Made by a program: the position numbers and the translations under genes. Under the pieces are notes generated by a model. That model was not told the origin of the DNA and did no database searches. It was given only the letters and a program-made list of their open reading frames with translations. Positions 25,532 to 32,673 of a DNA stretch of 41,541 bases are shown in pieces. Position 1 is the first letter of the stretch; each line of letters begins with the position of its first letter. Location: assembly GCA_910579845.1 (NCBI GenBank), contig CAJTWL010000020.1:1-41541 (forward strand). Direction: 5' to 3'. Source of the stretch: an uncultured Muribaculaceae bacterium. Lineage in GTDB: Bacteria; Bacteroidota; Bacteroidia; Bacteroidales; Muribaculaceae.

Positions 25532-26452
25532 ATGAAAATATTAGTATTTACAGAGAAGCCGTTTGCCAAGGCCGCAACCAAGGCTATTGCCAACGCTATC
25601 AACGCTTCAGGCAATGATCTGGAATTGGTTGAAGGAGGCACACGTGAAGACTTTGTCAAAGCTATCGTAGATGCAGACGGCTTGATTGTCAGAAGTGACA
25701 AGGTAGATGACGGATTGCTTGAATCAGCACCGAAATTGAAAGTCATCGTTCGTGCCGGAGCCGGTTATGACAATATAGACCTGGAGGCCGCCTCAAAACG
25801 TGGCATATGCGTAATGAACACGCCCGGACAGAATTCCAATGCCGTTGCCGAACTTGTATTCGGAATGGTGATAATGATGTGCCGTAACCAATACAATGGG
25901 AAATCCGGTTCAGAGCTTAAAGGAAAATCATTAGGTATTTATGCATTCGGACAAGTAGGACGCAATGTCGCACGAATAGCAAAGGGATTCGGCATGAAGA
26001 TAGAGGCTCTTGATAAATTCGTAAAAGACGAGGTTATGGAAGCCGAAGGTGTCAAACCACTTCACGAAGTCAAAGAACTATTCTCTCAGAATAACTTTGT
26101 ATCATTGCACATTCCGGCAACTGCCGAGACAAAAGGAACTATCGGATATGAGCTGGCAATGCTGATGCCCGAGAATGGCGTTCTTATCAATACCGCCCGC
26201 AAAGAGGTCATTGACGAGGAAGGTTTGTTCAAAGCCCTTCAGGAAAGATCAGATCTGCGATATGTATCAGATATCAAACCTGATATGGCAGATAAATTTG
26301 AAAAGGAATTTGCATCAAGAGTATTTTTCACCCCCAAAAAGATGGGCGCCCAGACTGCCGAGGCTAACTTCAATGCAGGTGTCGCCGCCGCAGAACAGGC
26401 TATCGCATATCTCAAAGAGGGATGGAACAAATATCAGGTCAATAAACTGTAA
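25532..26452 (+). CDS. serA: D-3-phosphoglycerate dehydrogenase, short form with lysine in place of the catalytic histidine
   Basis: A 306-residue D-2-hydroxyacid dehydrogenase that starts serine synthesis from 3-phosphoglycerate. The catalytic arginine R223 is present in NTAR. At the usual catalytic His position (TPHIGAST in most members) it reads TPKKMGAQT, so K269 replaces His. The usual acidic partner segment is also changed (YVSDIKPD). The nucleotide loop reads AFGQVGRN, an A-x-G-x-x-G variant. There is no C-terminal ACT domain, so serine feedback through ACT is not expected. I recall a Bacteroides/Entamoeba group of PGDHs with this Lys substitution. The ATG at 25532 (MKILVFTEKPF) is preferred over a TTG three codons earlier. 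Confidence 0.93.
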   Translation: MKILVFTEKPFAKAATKAIANAINASGNDLELVEGGTREDFVKAIVDADGLIVRSDKVDDGLLESAPKLKVIVRAGAGYDNIDLEAASKRGICVMNTPGQNSNAVAELVFGMVIMMCRNQYNGKSGSELKGKSLGIYAFGQVGRNVARIAKGFGMKIEALDKFVKDEVMEAEGVKPLHEVKELFSQNNFVSLHIPATAETKGTIGYELAMLMPENGVLINTARKEVIDEEGLFKALQERSDLRYVSDIKPDMADKFEKEFASRVFFTPKKMGAQTAEANFNAGVAAAEQAIAYLKEGWNKYQVNKL

Positions 26453-26463
26453 TATAAATTATC

Positions 26464-26505
26464 ATAAAATAAAAAGGAGTTCGCATGAACTCCTTTTTAT
26501 TTTAT
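26464..26505 (+). terminator. Terminator after serA
   Basis: A perfect 19-bp stem with a GCAT loop (26483-26486). The core GGAGTTC/GAACTCC is flanked by AT-rich arms that give an A-run on one side and a T-run on the other. It is likely effective on the plus strand. Confidence 0.9.
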
Positions 26506-26545
26506 GTAAGAATCTTATTTTGAATCATAAAAGTGATCAAGGTTA

Positions 26546-26731
26546 AGAAACTGTTTAAATTTATTACGAAAAAAAATATTATAAGTATTCTTTCAGATCT
26601 TTTGAGAGTCTTTTCGGCTGTTTCCGCCAAGTCTCATCGGTCAAAACCGGGAGGTTTCTCCCTCTTCGACTCGCACAAACATCTCAAAAATACTTCTCAA
26701 AATCCTATGAAAATAAATTTAAACAATTTCT
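26546..26731 (+). repeat. Dispersed structured repeat family 1, copy C (complete, diverged)
   Basis: The terminal inverted repeats match at 19 of 20 positions: AGAAACTGTTTAAATTTATT (26546-26565) against the complement at 26712-26731. Inside, the order of blocks follows copy B at roughly two thirds identity by eye. Examples are CGGCTGTTTCCG, TCTCATC, and CTCTTCGACTCG followed by CATCTCAAAAATA. The apex is AAACC-GGGA-GGTTT (26644-26657), a short stem with a GNRA loop. It lies between the serA terminator and the folE stop codon, which is 6 bp away. Confidence 0.75.
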
Positions 26732-26737
26732 ATGATT

Positions 26738-27322
26738 TTAGCGCCTTATTAAACGCAGGAATTCCTCTCGTAGACGATAGTCATCATTAAATTTACCACA
26801 ATAGTCAATTGTTGTAGTAAGAGACTCTTGCTTCTCTACCCCGCGCATTTTCATGCACAGATGCTCACCTTCACAAACCACAATAACGCCTTCCGTAGGC
26901 ATCGCCTTCTGTATCAACGCACATATCTGTGCGGTCATTCGTTCCTGAACCTGCAGTCTACGTGCAAAATTATCTACGATCCTTGCCAATTTTGAAAGAC
27001 CTATCATTTTACCTTCGGGCAAGTAACCTATTGATACCTTACCGAAGAAAGGAAGCATATGATGCTCACACATGCTGTAGAATTCAATATCACGTACAAT
27101 CACCATTTTTGAACCTTCATGCTCAAAAATAGCCTGTCGCGCTATTTCCAAAGGATTTGCTCTATAACCGGAGGTGATGTCAAGCATTGCTTTCGCCGCA
27201 CGGACAGGAGTCTTTTTAAGACCTTCCCGTTCAGGATCCTCTCCTATTATACGAAGGATCGCCTCATAGTGGGAAGCAAGTTTGCTCACCAAGTCCTCGT
27301 CGTATTCCTCTTTGCGTCTCAT
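26738..27322 (-). CDS. folE: GTP cyclohydrolase I
   Basis: A 194-residue zinc enzyme converting GTP to 7,8-dihydroneopterin triphosphate, the first step of folate synthesis. The zinc and active-site residues are visible in SMCEHHMLPFFGK, with the second zinc cysteine later in CEGEHLCMKMRG. The GLSKLARIVDNFARRLQVQERMT block is typical. Full length. It begins 3 bp after the SPOR gene, as last gene of the tpiA-SPOR-folE operon. Confidence 0.97.
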   Translation of the reverse strand: MRRKEEYDEDLVSKLASHYEAILRIIGEDPEREGLKKTPVRAAKAMLDITSGYRANPLEIARQAIFEHEGSKMVIVRDIEFYSMCEHHMLPFFGKVSIGYLPEGKMIGLSKLARIVDNFARRLQVQERMTAQICALIQKAMPTEGVIVVCEGEHLCMKMRGVEKQESLTTTIDYCGKFNDDYRLREEFLRLIRR

Positions 27323-27325
27323 TAC

Positions 27326-27853
27326 TTATTTAACAATTACAATCTGACTCTTCACGATTCTCATCTCAGAGGCAAATTGAGGAAAACTCCTTTTTAATTC
27401 TGCCAAAGCCTTTGCAGCGTCCTGCTGAGTCTGAAAATTACCTATACGGGTATACCAGTTCGGAGCACTGGAAAATGTGTAAACCTGTCCTCTGTATTTG
27501 GGAAATTTCGATGCTATTGCGCTTCCGCGAGCCTTTGCGCGGGACTCAAGAGAATGAGCAGAACGCCCGTCACTGAAAACCTGTATACGAAATCCGCTCA
27601 ATCTGTTGACACCCGGACGTATCACCGGACCGGTGTTTTTTTTCTCCCTGTCCTGATCGGATACCAGAAGATCAAGTATAAAATCAGGAACTGTTATTTG
27701 AATCTTTTGTTTAGAGCCGTTTTCTATCTTTTCGACAAGCGAGATACCACTCTCATGTAAAGATTCATTTTGCGCCACAACTGGAGAGGTGAAAACCCCT
27801 CCGGTTGCGAGCAAAAATATCAACAGATTCTTATTTATAGCTGAAATTCCCAT
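27326..27853 (-). CDS. Exported SPOR-domain protein
   Basis: A 175-residue protein with a signal peptide (about residues 1-27, ending PVVAQ). A spacer region and a C-terminal SPOR domain (about 98-175) follow. The SPOR part begins GFRIQVFSDGRSAHSLESRA and has the expected YTFSSAPNWYTRIGNF and LKRSFPQFAS blocks. SPOR domains bind denuded glycan strands of peptidoglycan and often localise to the septum, so a cell-wall role is likely. It lies between tpiA (24 bp) and folE (3 bp), an arrangement I recall from other Bacteroidales. Confidence 0.85.
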   Translation of the reverse strand: MGISAINKNLLIFLLATGGVFTSPVVAQNESLHESGISLVEKIENGSKQKIQITVPDFILDLLVSDQDREKKNTGPVIRPGVNRLSGFRIQVFSDGRSAHSLESRAKARGSAIASKFPKYRGQVYTFSSAPNWYTRIGNFQTQQDAAKALAELKRSFPQFASEMRIVKSQIVIVK

Positions 27854-27877
27854 AGGGAACTAATTAATATATAATTA

Positions 27878-28630
27878 TCAGAATGATTCAATAATACCCA
27901 GGAATGATTCTGCATCAAGTGCGGCACCACCGATAAGACCACCGTCAACGTCCGGTTTTGCAAATAATTCTTTTGCATTAGAAGGCTTGCAGCTGCCGCC
28001 ATAAAGGATAGATGTGTTGTCAGCTGCCTCTTTGCCATATTTTGCAGAGATTACATTTCTGATGTGCGCATGCATATCCTGTGCCTGATCAGCTGTTGCG
28101 GTCTTACCGGTACCGATAGCCCAGACAGGCTCATAAGCAATGATGATTTTGCCGAAATCTTCAGCAGACAGATCAAACAAAGCCTCTACCTGACCTTTTA
28201 CTACATCATTATATGTACCGTTCTCACGTTCTTCGAGAACCTCACCTACACAGAAGATAGGTGTAAGACCGTTTGCCAATGCAAGCTTTGTTTTCTCAAG
28301 AAGCTGGGTATTGTTTTCTCCGAAATATTGGCGACGCTCACTATGCCCTAGTATCACATATGTGGCACCTGTAGACTTGACCATCGCGGCACTTACCTCA
28401 CCGGTATATGCACCTTTTACATGCTCTGAACAGTTTTCTGCACCTAATTTTACCAATTCAGGCTCAAGTACAGCATTTACACTTGTAAGATGAGTGAAAG
28501 GGACACAGCAAACAACGTCACATTTTACGCTTTTGCCTTTCAAAAGAGAATTAATCTGGTTAGCCAATTCAACACCCTCATCAAGAGTCGTGTTCATTTT
28601 CCAGTTACCTGCAACTACATTCTTTCTCAT
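27878..28630 (-). CDS. tpiA: Triosephosphate isomerase
   Basis: A 250-residue glycolytic enzyme interconverting dihydroxyacetone phosphate and glyceraldehyde 3-phosphate. The active-site lysine is in AGNWKMN, the electrophilic histidine in LGHSERR, and the catalytic glutamate in AYEPVWAIGTGKTA. The phosphate loop is GGSCKPSNA and GGLIGGAAL. Full length. First gene of the tpiA-SPOR-folE operon, with a consensus promoter upstream at 28714-28744. Confidence 0.98.
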   Translation of the reverse strand: MRKNVVAGNWKMNTTLDEGVELANQINSLLKGKSVKCDVVCCVPFTHLTSVNAVLEPELVKLGAENCSEHVKGAYTGEVSAAMVKSTGATYVILGHSERRQYFGENNTQLLEKTKLALANGLTPIFCVGEVLEERENGTYNDVVKGQVEALFDLSAEDFGKIIIAYEPVWAIGTGKTATADQAQDMHAHIRNVISAKYGKEAADNTSILYGGSCKPSNAKELFAKPDVDGGLIGGAALDAESFLGIIESF

Positions 28631-28667
28631 TGCTTTTTATAATTTAATATTTTCTTTTCATAATAAC

Positions 28668-28686
28668 GGACAATAATAGATTGTCC
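28668..28686 (-). promoter_or_regulatory. Hairpin in the tpiA leader
   Basis: GGACAAT and ATTGTCC form a perfect 7-bp stem around a 5-nt loop in the 5' leader of tpiA, between the promoter and the ATG. Function is unknown; it could affect message stability. Confidence 0.4.
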
Positions 28687-28713
28687 ATGTTCTCCTCAAG
28701 ATATAATCAATTA

Positions 28714-28744
28714 CAAAGTTAACCCTTTTATTTGACCTGTACAA
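28714..28744 (-). promoter_or_regulatory. Promoter for tpiA-SPOR-folE
   Basis: On the minus strand, TTG (complement of 28742-28744), a 20-bp spacer and TAACTTTG (complement of 28714-28721) fit the Bacteroidetes consensus exactly. Confidence 0.7.
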
Positions 28745-28831
28745 TACAACAGGAGTATGTTTAAACAGTTTCCAAGAGCTTGTTTAAAATTTTGTATGAT
28801 TTTTTCACTTTTTTGAAACAATTTAAAATAC

Positions 28832-28858
28832 ATCATTGTTATTACGAAAAACAACGAT
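28832..28858 (+). promoter_or_regulatory. Imperfect palindrome just upstream of the ECF sigma gene
   Basis: ATCATTGTT (28832-28840) faces AACAACGAT (28850-28858), matching at 8 of 9 positions, 14 bp before the ATG. It could be an operator or a leader hairpin for the sigma gene. Confidence 0.35.
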
Positions 28859-28872
28859 AAAACTTAGAAACA

Positions 28873-29379
28873 ATGAAATCTAATGAAACCTTTAAAAATC
28901 GCCTGGTTGGATTACAGGGGAATCTTTTAAATTTTGCATATCAGCTTACTTCCAATCGCGAACAAGCGCATGATCTTTTGCAAGACACAACCCTCAAGGC
29001 TCTTGACAACGAAGAAAAATACGTTGACAATGTCAACTTCAAAGGATGGGTCTTTACCATCATGCGCAATATCTTCATCAACAATTATCGACAAAATGTA
29101 CGCAAAGCTACAGTAGTTGATCAGACAGAAGATTTATATCATCTGAACATATGTCAGGATTCCGGTTTGGCGACACCTGAAGGATCATATGCTGTCAAAG
29201 AGATATCTGTAGCCATTAATGCATTTCCAGAAGAATACCGCGTTCCATTCAGCATGTTTGTTGCCGGTTATAAATACAACGAAATAGCAGATCAGCTCGG
29301 TCTTGCATTGGGCACAGTAAAAAGCCGTATCTTTTTCGCCCGTAAACGTCTTCGCGAAATACTACGCGATTACAATTAA
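28873..29379 (+). CDS. ECF-type RNA polymerase sigma factor
   Basis: A 168-residue sigma-70 family protein with only regions 2 and 4. Region 2 includes LLNFAYQLTSNREQAHDLLQDT and FKGWVFTIMRNIFINNYR. Region 4 includes FPEEYRVPFSMF followed by the helix-turn-helix YNEIADQLGLALGTVKSRIFFARKRLR (quoted in part: IADQLGLALGTVKSRIF). No anti-sigma gene or SusCD pair is beside it; it is a single gene followed by its own terminator. Such solitary ECF factors in Bacteroidales are conserved but their regulons are not evident from sequence. Confidence 0.92.
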   Translation: MKSNETFKNRLVGLQGNLLNFAYQLTSNREQAHDLLQDTTLKALDNEEKYVDNVNFKGWVFTIMRNIFINNYRQNVRKATVVDQTEDLYHLNICQDSGLATPEGSYAVKEISVAINAFPEEYRVPFSMFVAGYKYNEIADQLGLALGTVKSRIFFARKRLREILRDYN

Positions 29380-29476
29380 AAAGATTATTTGCTTTATAAT
29401 TAAGAAATTATGGCATTCTATATGCCAAATAAGATTCTTTCATTATTAAAATATTTGTTTTATCAGTTGTTAGTCC

Positions 29477-29503
29477 AATGTCCTCTCTTCACGGGAGGAC
29501 ATT
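29477..29503 (+). terminator. Terminator after the ECF sigma gene
   Basis: AATGTCCTC (29477-29485) pairs with GAGGACATT (29495-29503) around a 9-nt loop, followed by ATTTATT. Confidence 0.75.
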
Positions 29504-29606
29504 ATTTATTAGGCTCCATTCCACAAAAATGCCGGAATTTTCAAACGGCGTACAGACAAGCGAGTACATACGTGACAAAATTTTCACTGATTTAAGTTCG
29601 GATTAT

Positions 29607-29637
29607 TTGGTTAATTCGCAAAAAATTAATAACTTTG
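29607..29637 (+). promoter_or_regulatory. Promoter for the rpmB-rpmG-DUF4295 operon
   Basis: TTG (29607-29609), a 20-bp spacer and TAACTTTG (29630-29637) match the Bacteroidetes consensus. The long leader downstream leaves room for ribosomal-protein feedback control, but I could not identify a known element in it. Confidence 0.7.
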
Positions 29638-29758
29638 CAAACGTTTTGTGACACATCCTGTAAAACCACTGAATATGATGCAATTAGCGGTGATATGAGA
29701 CTGTGATGAAGTCCGAACGATTTATTATAGAATTAATAACAAGATTATAGCAACAGCC

Positions 29759-30022
29759 ATGTCTAAAGTTTGTCAAATCACAGGCAGGAAGGCGCAGGTG
29801 GGTAATAACGTTTCACACTCAAAGCGTCGCACCAAACGTAAGTTCGAGGTAAACTTACACACAAAGAAATTTTATTGGGTTGAGCAGGATATGTGGATTG
29901 TACTTCGCGTTTCAGCTCACGCACTCCGCACAATCAATAAAATTGGCCTTAACGCAGCCCTTAAGAAAGCGGAAGCTGCAGGAAATCTTGATTTTAAAGA
30001 CATCAAAATCCTTTCCCTCTAA
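29759..30022 (+). CDS. rpmB: 50S ribosomal protein bL28
   Basis: An 87-residue ribosomal protein. It starts SKVCQITGRKAQVGNNVSHS and contains the conserved SKRRTKRKFEVNL. The later WIVLRVSAHALRTINKIG is also diagnostic. First gene of a three-gene ribosomal operon, with bL33 after 12 bp. Confidence 0.98.
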   Translation: MSKVCQITGRKAQVGNNVSHSKRRTKRKFEVNLHTKKFYWVEQDMWIVLRVSAHALRTINKIGLNAALKKAEAAGNLDFKDIKILSL

Positions 30023-30034
30023 TAGTATATTGTT

Positions 30035-30223
30035 ATGGCAAAGAAAGCTAAAGGTAATAGAGTTCAAGTTATTCTTGAATGCACAGAACATAAGGCCAGC
30101 GGCATGCCCGGTATGTCTCGTTACATCACAACCAAAAACCGCAAAAACACTACCGGTCGTCTTGAATTGAAAAAATACAACCCGATCCTAAAAAAAGTAA
30201 CCGTTCATAAAGAAATAAAATAA
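30035..30223 (+). CDS. rpmG: 50S ribosomal protein bL33
   Basis: A 62-residue bL33 with the core VQVILECTEHK and the stretch RYITTKNRKNTTGRLELKKYNP. It has only one cysteine, so it is the zinc-independent form. The order bL28-bL33-DUF4295 is a Bacteroidetes hallmark. Confidence 0.98.
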   Translation: MAKKAKGNRVQVILECTEHKASGMPGMSRYITTKNRKNTTGRLELKKYNPILKKVTVHKEIK

Positions 30224-30235
30224 GCACACTGAACT

Positions 30236-30385
30236 ATGGCAAAGAAAACCGTCGCGTCTCTTCAAAAGGGTGAAGGACGTACCTATAGCAAAGTCATCAC
30301 AATGGAGAAATCTCCCAAAACGGGTGCTTATGTTTTCAAAGAGGAAATGGTACCCAACGATGCAGTTAAAGACGCTCTGAAATAA
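30236..30385 (+). CDS. DUF4295 small basic protein of the ribosomal operon
   Basis: A 49-residue lysine-rich protein (starts MAKKTVASLQKGEGRTYSK, ends VKDALK) that matches the DUF4295 family found directly after bL33 in Bacteroidetes. Its position, size and charge suggest a ribosome-associated protein. I recall that Bacteroidetes ribosome structures contain an extra small lineage-specific protein, but I cannot confirm that it is this one. It begins 12 bp after rpmG and ends in a strong terminator. In the Bacteroides order I remember, ftsY and rimO follow; here they do not. Confidence 0.85.
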   Translation: MAKKTVASLQKGEGRTYSKVITMEKSPKTGAYVFKEEMVPNDAVKDALK

Positions 30386-30401
30386 TCAGGAGCAAACAAC
30401 C

Positions 30402-30442
30402 AATAAGAGAAAGCCCTCCGATTCGGAAGGCTTTCTCTTATT
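30402..30442. terminator. Bidirectional terminator between the bL28 operon and the outer-membrane protein gene
   Basis: AATAAGAGAAAGCC (30402-30415) pairs with GGCTTTCTCTTATT (30429-30442). Four more inner pairs (TCCG/CGGA) follow after one mismatch. A-rich and T-rich arms suit termination in both directions for the convergent genes. Confidence 0.85.
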
Positions 30443-30484
30443 CTATATCCTGCATTATCGCAAAAGAATACCTTATAATGTTTC

Positions 30485-30973
30485 TCAGAAGATATATGCC
30501 ATTCCAAATCCTATGAAACCGCCACTTGTATCATTCATCAACGAATACTTGCCCTCAATACTCATCTTAAGATAAGACGTCAGATACAAATCAAAGCCAG
30601 CTCCGAAGTCCGCTCCTACCCTGCTGCGATCGTCACGATGTGTATAATTCCAGTTATTGAATGTGACTCCGACCAGTGGATAAACATTAAAAGCTTTTAC
30701 AATGCGGAACGGGAACTGGACATCAGCACTAAGCGTAAATGCAGATTTATGGTCATTACGAAATACATAACCGACTGAAGGCGCTATACGTACATGATTG
30801 GCAACAGTATACTGGAAATTAACATTGGCAAATCCGCCATCATTGTAAGTTGCATAACCTCCCATTACACCCAACGATTTTTCTCCGGTTTGTGAATATG
30901 CCTTTATCGGGGTTAGTGCACCAGCCAATAATGTGGCGCCAAGAATCATTCCGAATAATCTTTTAACTTTCAT
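30485..30973 (-). CDS. Outer-membrane beta-barrel protein, function unknown
   Basis: A 162-residue exported protein. A signal peptide covers about residues 1-28 (GALTPIKAYSQ). The rest has alternating beta-strand patterns such as VRIAPSVGYVFRN, ADVQFPFRIV and GADFGAGFDLYLTSYLKMSIEGKY (quoted in part: GADFGAGFDLYLTSYL), and ends in the aromatic residue F. This fits the outer-membrane beta-barrel (OmpX/porin-like) superfamily with about eight strands. No specific function can be assigned. It is transcribed alone, convergent with the ribosomal operon. Confidence 0.8.
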   Translation of the reverse strand: MKVKRLFGMILGATLLAGALTPIKAYSQTGEKSLGVMGGYATYNDGGFANVNFQYTVANHVRIAPSVGYVFRNDHKSAFTLSADVQFPFRIVKAFNVYPLVGVTFNNWNYTHRDDRSRVGADFGAGFDLYLTSYLKMSIEGKYSLMNDTSGGFIGFGMAYIF

Positions 30974-31044
30974 ATACTATGGTTTGTAGTAAGACGTATT
31001 AATGTTTTTTACAATAGTATAACAATAGTTTATATTGAATTGTT

Positions 31045-31083
31045 CTAAATTTAAACTGTTTGTAGAAACTGTTTGAATTTATT
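31045..31083. repeat. Back-to-back terminal-repeat-like palindrome upstream of mlaE
   Basis: AGAAACTGTTTGAATTTATT (31064-31083) matches the left terminal repeat of family 1 copy C at 19 of 20 positions. Immediately before it, TAAATTTAAACTGTTT runs as the opposite half. Together they form an imperfect palindrome, directly in front of a TAACTTTG box. Confidence 0.5.
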
Positions 31084-31087
31084 TTAT

Positions 31088-31095
31088 TAACTTTG
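31088..31095 (+). promoter_or_regulatory. Possible -7 element for mlaEF
   Basis: A perfect TAACTTTG box 21 bp before the mlaE start, but no TTG lies at the usual 19-21 bp upstream. The -33 region is occupied by the terminal-repeat-like palindrome, so the promoter may be weak or regulated. Confidence 0.4.
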
Positions 31096-31116
31096 GAATA
31101 ATATAGGAATTATACA

Positions 31117-31863
31117 ATGATTTTATCTTATATCCGAACTTTCGGGCAATATTGCAGGTTTATAGCTACCGTTTTCCGACAGCCGGAAAAATGGAAAGTT
31201 TTTTTCAAACAACTGATATTTGAGATAAATAAATTAGGTGTGGACTCCATTCCACTGGTAATCATCATATCGATATTTATCGGAGCTGTCATATGCATTC
31301 AGATGACAATAAATATCGTTTCACCGATGATTCCATCCTACTCCACAGGACTTGCCACCCGTGAAATACTGCTTCTGGAGTTTTCCTGTACTATGATGTC
31401 TCTTATCCTCGCAGGCAAAGTTGGCAGCAATATCGCATCTGAAATCGGGACAATGCGTGTGACAGAGCAGATAGACGCCATGGATATCATGGGACTTAAT
31501 TCAGCAAACTATATAGTTTTGCCAAAAATCATAGGATTCGTTCTTTTTGTTCCTGTACTATGCGTCCTCTCCATGTTTATGGGTCTTCTTGGGGGAGCCC
31601 TGATAGCTCATTTCACAGACATGATATCCATGGAGAATTATGAATTCGGAATACAATCATTCTTCAACGAATGGTATGTCTGGTACGCGATAATCAAAAC
31701 CGTTGTTTTCGCATACATAATTACATCTGTTGCGGCGTTCTACGGTTATTACGTAAAAGGAGGCTCACTGGAAGTAGGTCAGGCAAGTACAAAGGCCGTT
31801 GTCTCCAGTTCTATCCTTATCCTTCTGGCAGACGTTATTCTCACTAAACTACTCCTGCAATGA
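31117..31863 (+). CDS. mlaE: MlaE-type ABC transporter permease
   Basis: A 248-residue permease of the MlaE/Ttg2B family, which moves phospholipids between inner and outer membrane. Hydrophobic helices and the family core are visible: FIGAVICIQMTINIV, then LAGKVGSNIASEIGTMRVTEQIDAMDIMGL (quoted in part: GSNIASEIGTMRVTEQIDAM), then VSVAAFYGYYVKGGSLEVG in the last third (read as ITSVAAFYGYYVKGG). It overlaps mlaF by four bases (ATGA at 31860-31863), giving translational coupling. The periplasmic MCE subunit MlaD is not in this window. Confidence 0.94.
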   Translation: MILSYIRTFGQYCRFIATVFRQPEKWKVFFKQLIFEINKLGVDSIPLVIIISIFIGAVICIQMTINIVSPMIPSYSTGLATREILLLEFSCTMMSLILAGKVGSNIASEIGTMRVTEQIDAMDIMGLNSANYIVLPKIIGFVLFVPVLCVLSMFMGLLGGALIAHFTDMISMENYEFGIQSFFNEWYVWYAIIKTVVFAYIITSVAAFYGYYVKGGSLEVGQASTKAVVSSSILILLADVILTKLLLQ

Positions 31864-32645
31864 TAGAAGCCAAGAATATATCGAAATGGTTTGACGGTCA
31901 ACGGATACTTTATGACGTAAGCGCCAAATTCGACACGGGTAAAACCAATCTGATAATCGGTCAATCAGGTTCCGGAAAGACCGTTTTCATGAAATGTCTC
32001 GTCGGACTGCTTACACCTGAGGAGGGCGAAATTCTTTATGACGGGAGGAGATTCCGTGATCTTGACAACAATCAGAAACGCGAACTTCGCTCGGAAATAG
32101 GCATGCTTTTTCAAGGATCGGCACTTTTCGATACGGAGACTGTGCTCGGCAATGTGATGTTTCCGCTAAAAATGTTCAGCGACATGAGCCATGCGGAACA
32201 GCTGGAACGTGCCCATTTCTGTATAAAGAGAGTCGGACTTTCACATGCAGATGACAAATATCCGTCAGAAATCTCCGGCGGTATGCAGAAACGAGTCGCT
32301 ATCGCACGCGCCATAGCACTCAATCCCAAATACCTGTTCTGCGATGAGCCTAATTCCGGACTCGATCCACGCACATCGATTATGATTGATGAGCTGCTTA
32401 GTGATATAACTCATGAATATAACATCACTACCATCATCAATACCCATGACATGAACTCTGTGCTCGGTATCGGAGAACATATTGTGTTCATAAACAAAGG
32501 TCGTTGTGACTGGACAGGAGATGATAAAAATATATTCCGTTCAAAGAGCGAATCTCTAAACGATTTTGTATTTGCCTCAAAACTATTCCGGGAAGTAAAA
32601 CTCTTCCTTGAAAGAGAATATGAGGCTGAAGAGGGCGACAAATAA
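31860..32645 (+). CDS. mlaF: MlaF-type ABC transporter ATP-binding protein
   Basis: A 261-residue ATPase driving the MlaE permease. Walker A is GQSGSGKT, the Q-loop is in MLFQGSALFD (an MlaF-typical sequence), the signature is ISGGMQKRVAIARAI, Walker B is LFCDEPNSGLD, and the switch histidine is in NTHDMNS. The M after SGG (SGGMQKR) is characteristic of the MCE-transport subgroup. The start overlaps the mlaE stop. tsaD follows after 28 bp on the same strand and may be co-transcribed. Confidence 0.95.
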   Translation: MIEAKNISKWFDGQRILYDVSAKFDTGKTNLIIGQSGSGKTVFMKCLVGLLTPEEGEILYDGRRFRDLDNNQKRELRSEIGMLFQGSALFDTETVLGNVMFPLKMFSDMSHAEQLERAHFCIKRVGLSHADDKYPSEISGGMQKRVAIARAIALNPKYLFCDEPNSGLDPRTSIMIDELLSDITHEYNITTIINTHDMNSVLGIGEHIVFINKGRCDWTGDDKNIFRSKSESLNDFVFASKLFREVKLFLEREYEAEEGDK

Positions 32646-32673
32646 ATTGGTTCATGTGTAAAATGCACAATAT

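Larger units (their letters stand above)
29380..29758. other. Region between the sigma gene and rpmB
   Basis: 379 bp without a gene. It contains the sigma gene terminator (29477-29503) and the rpmB promoter (29607-29637). A leader of about 115 nt reaches the rpmB start. A short frame beginning MAFYMPNK at 29410 has no family features and overlaps the terminator. Confidence 0.6.

Noticed and set aside
26570..26700. Region between serA and folE as a degraded gene
   Set aside because: No frame shows protein similarity. The terminal inverted repeats and the match to the repeat near dnaK identify it as repeat copy C.
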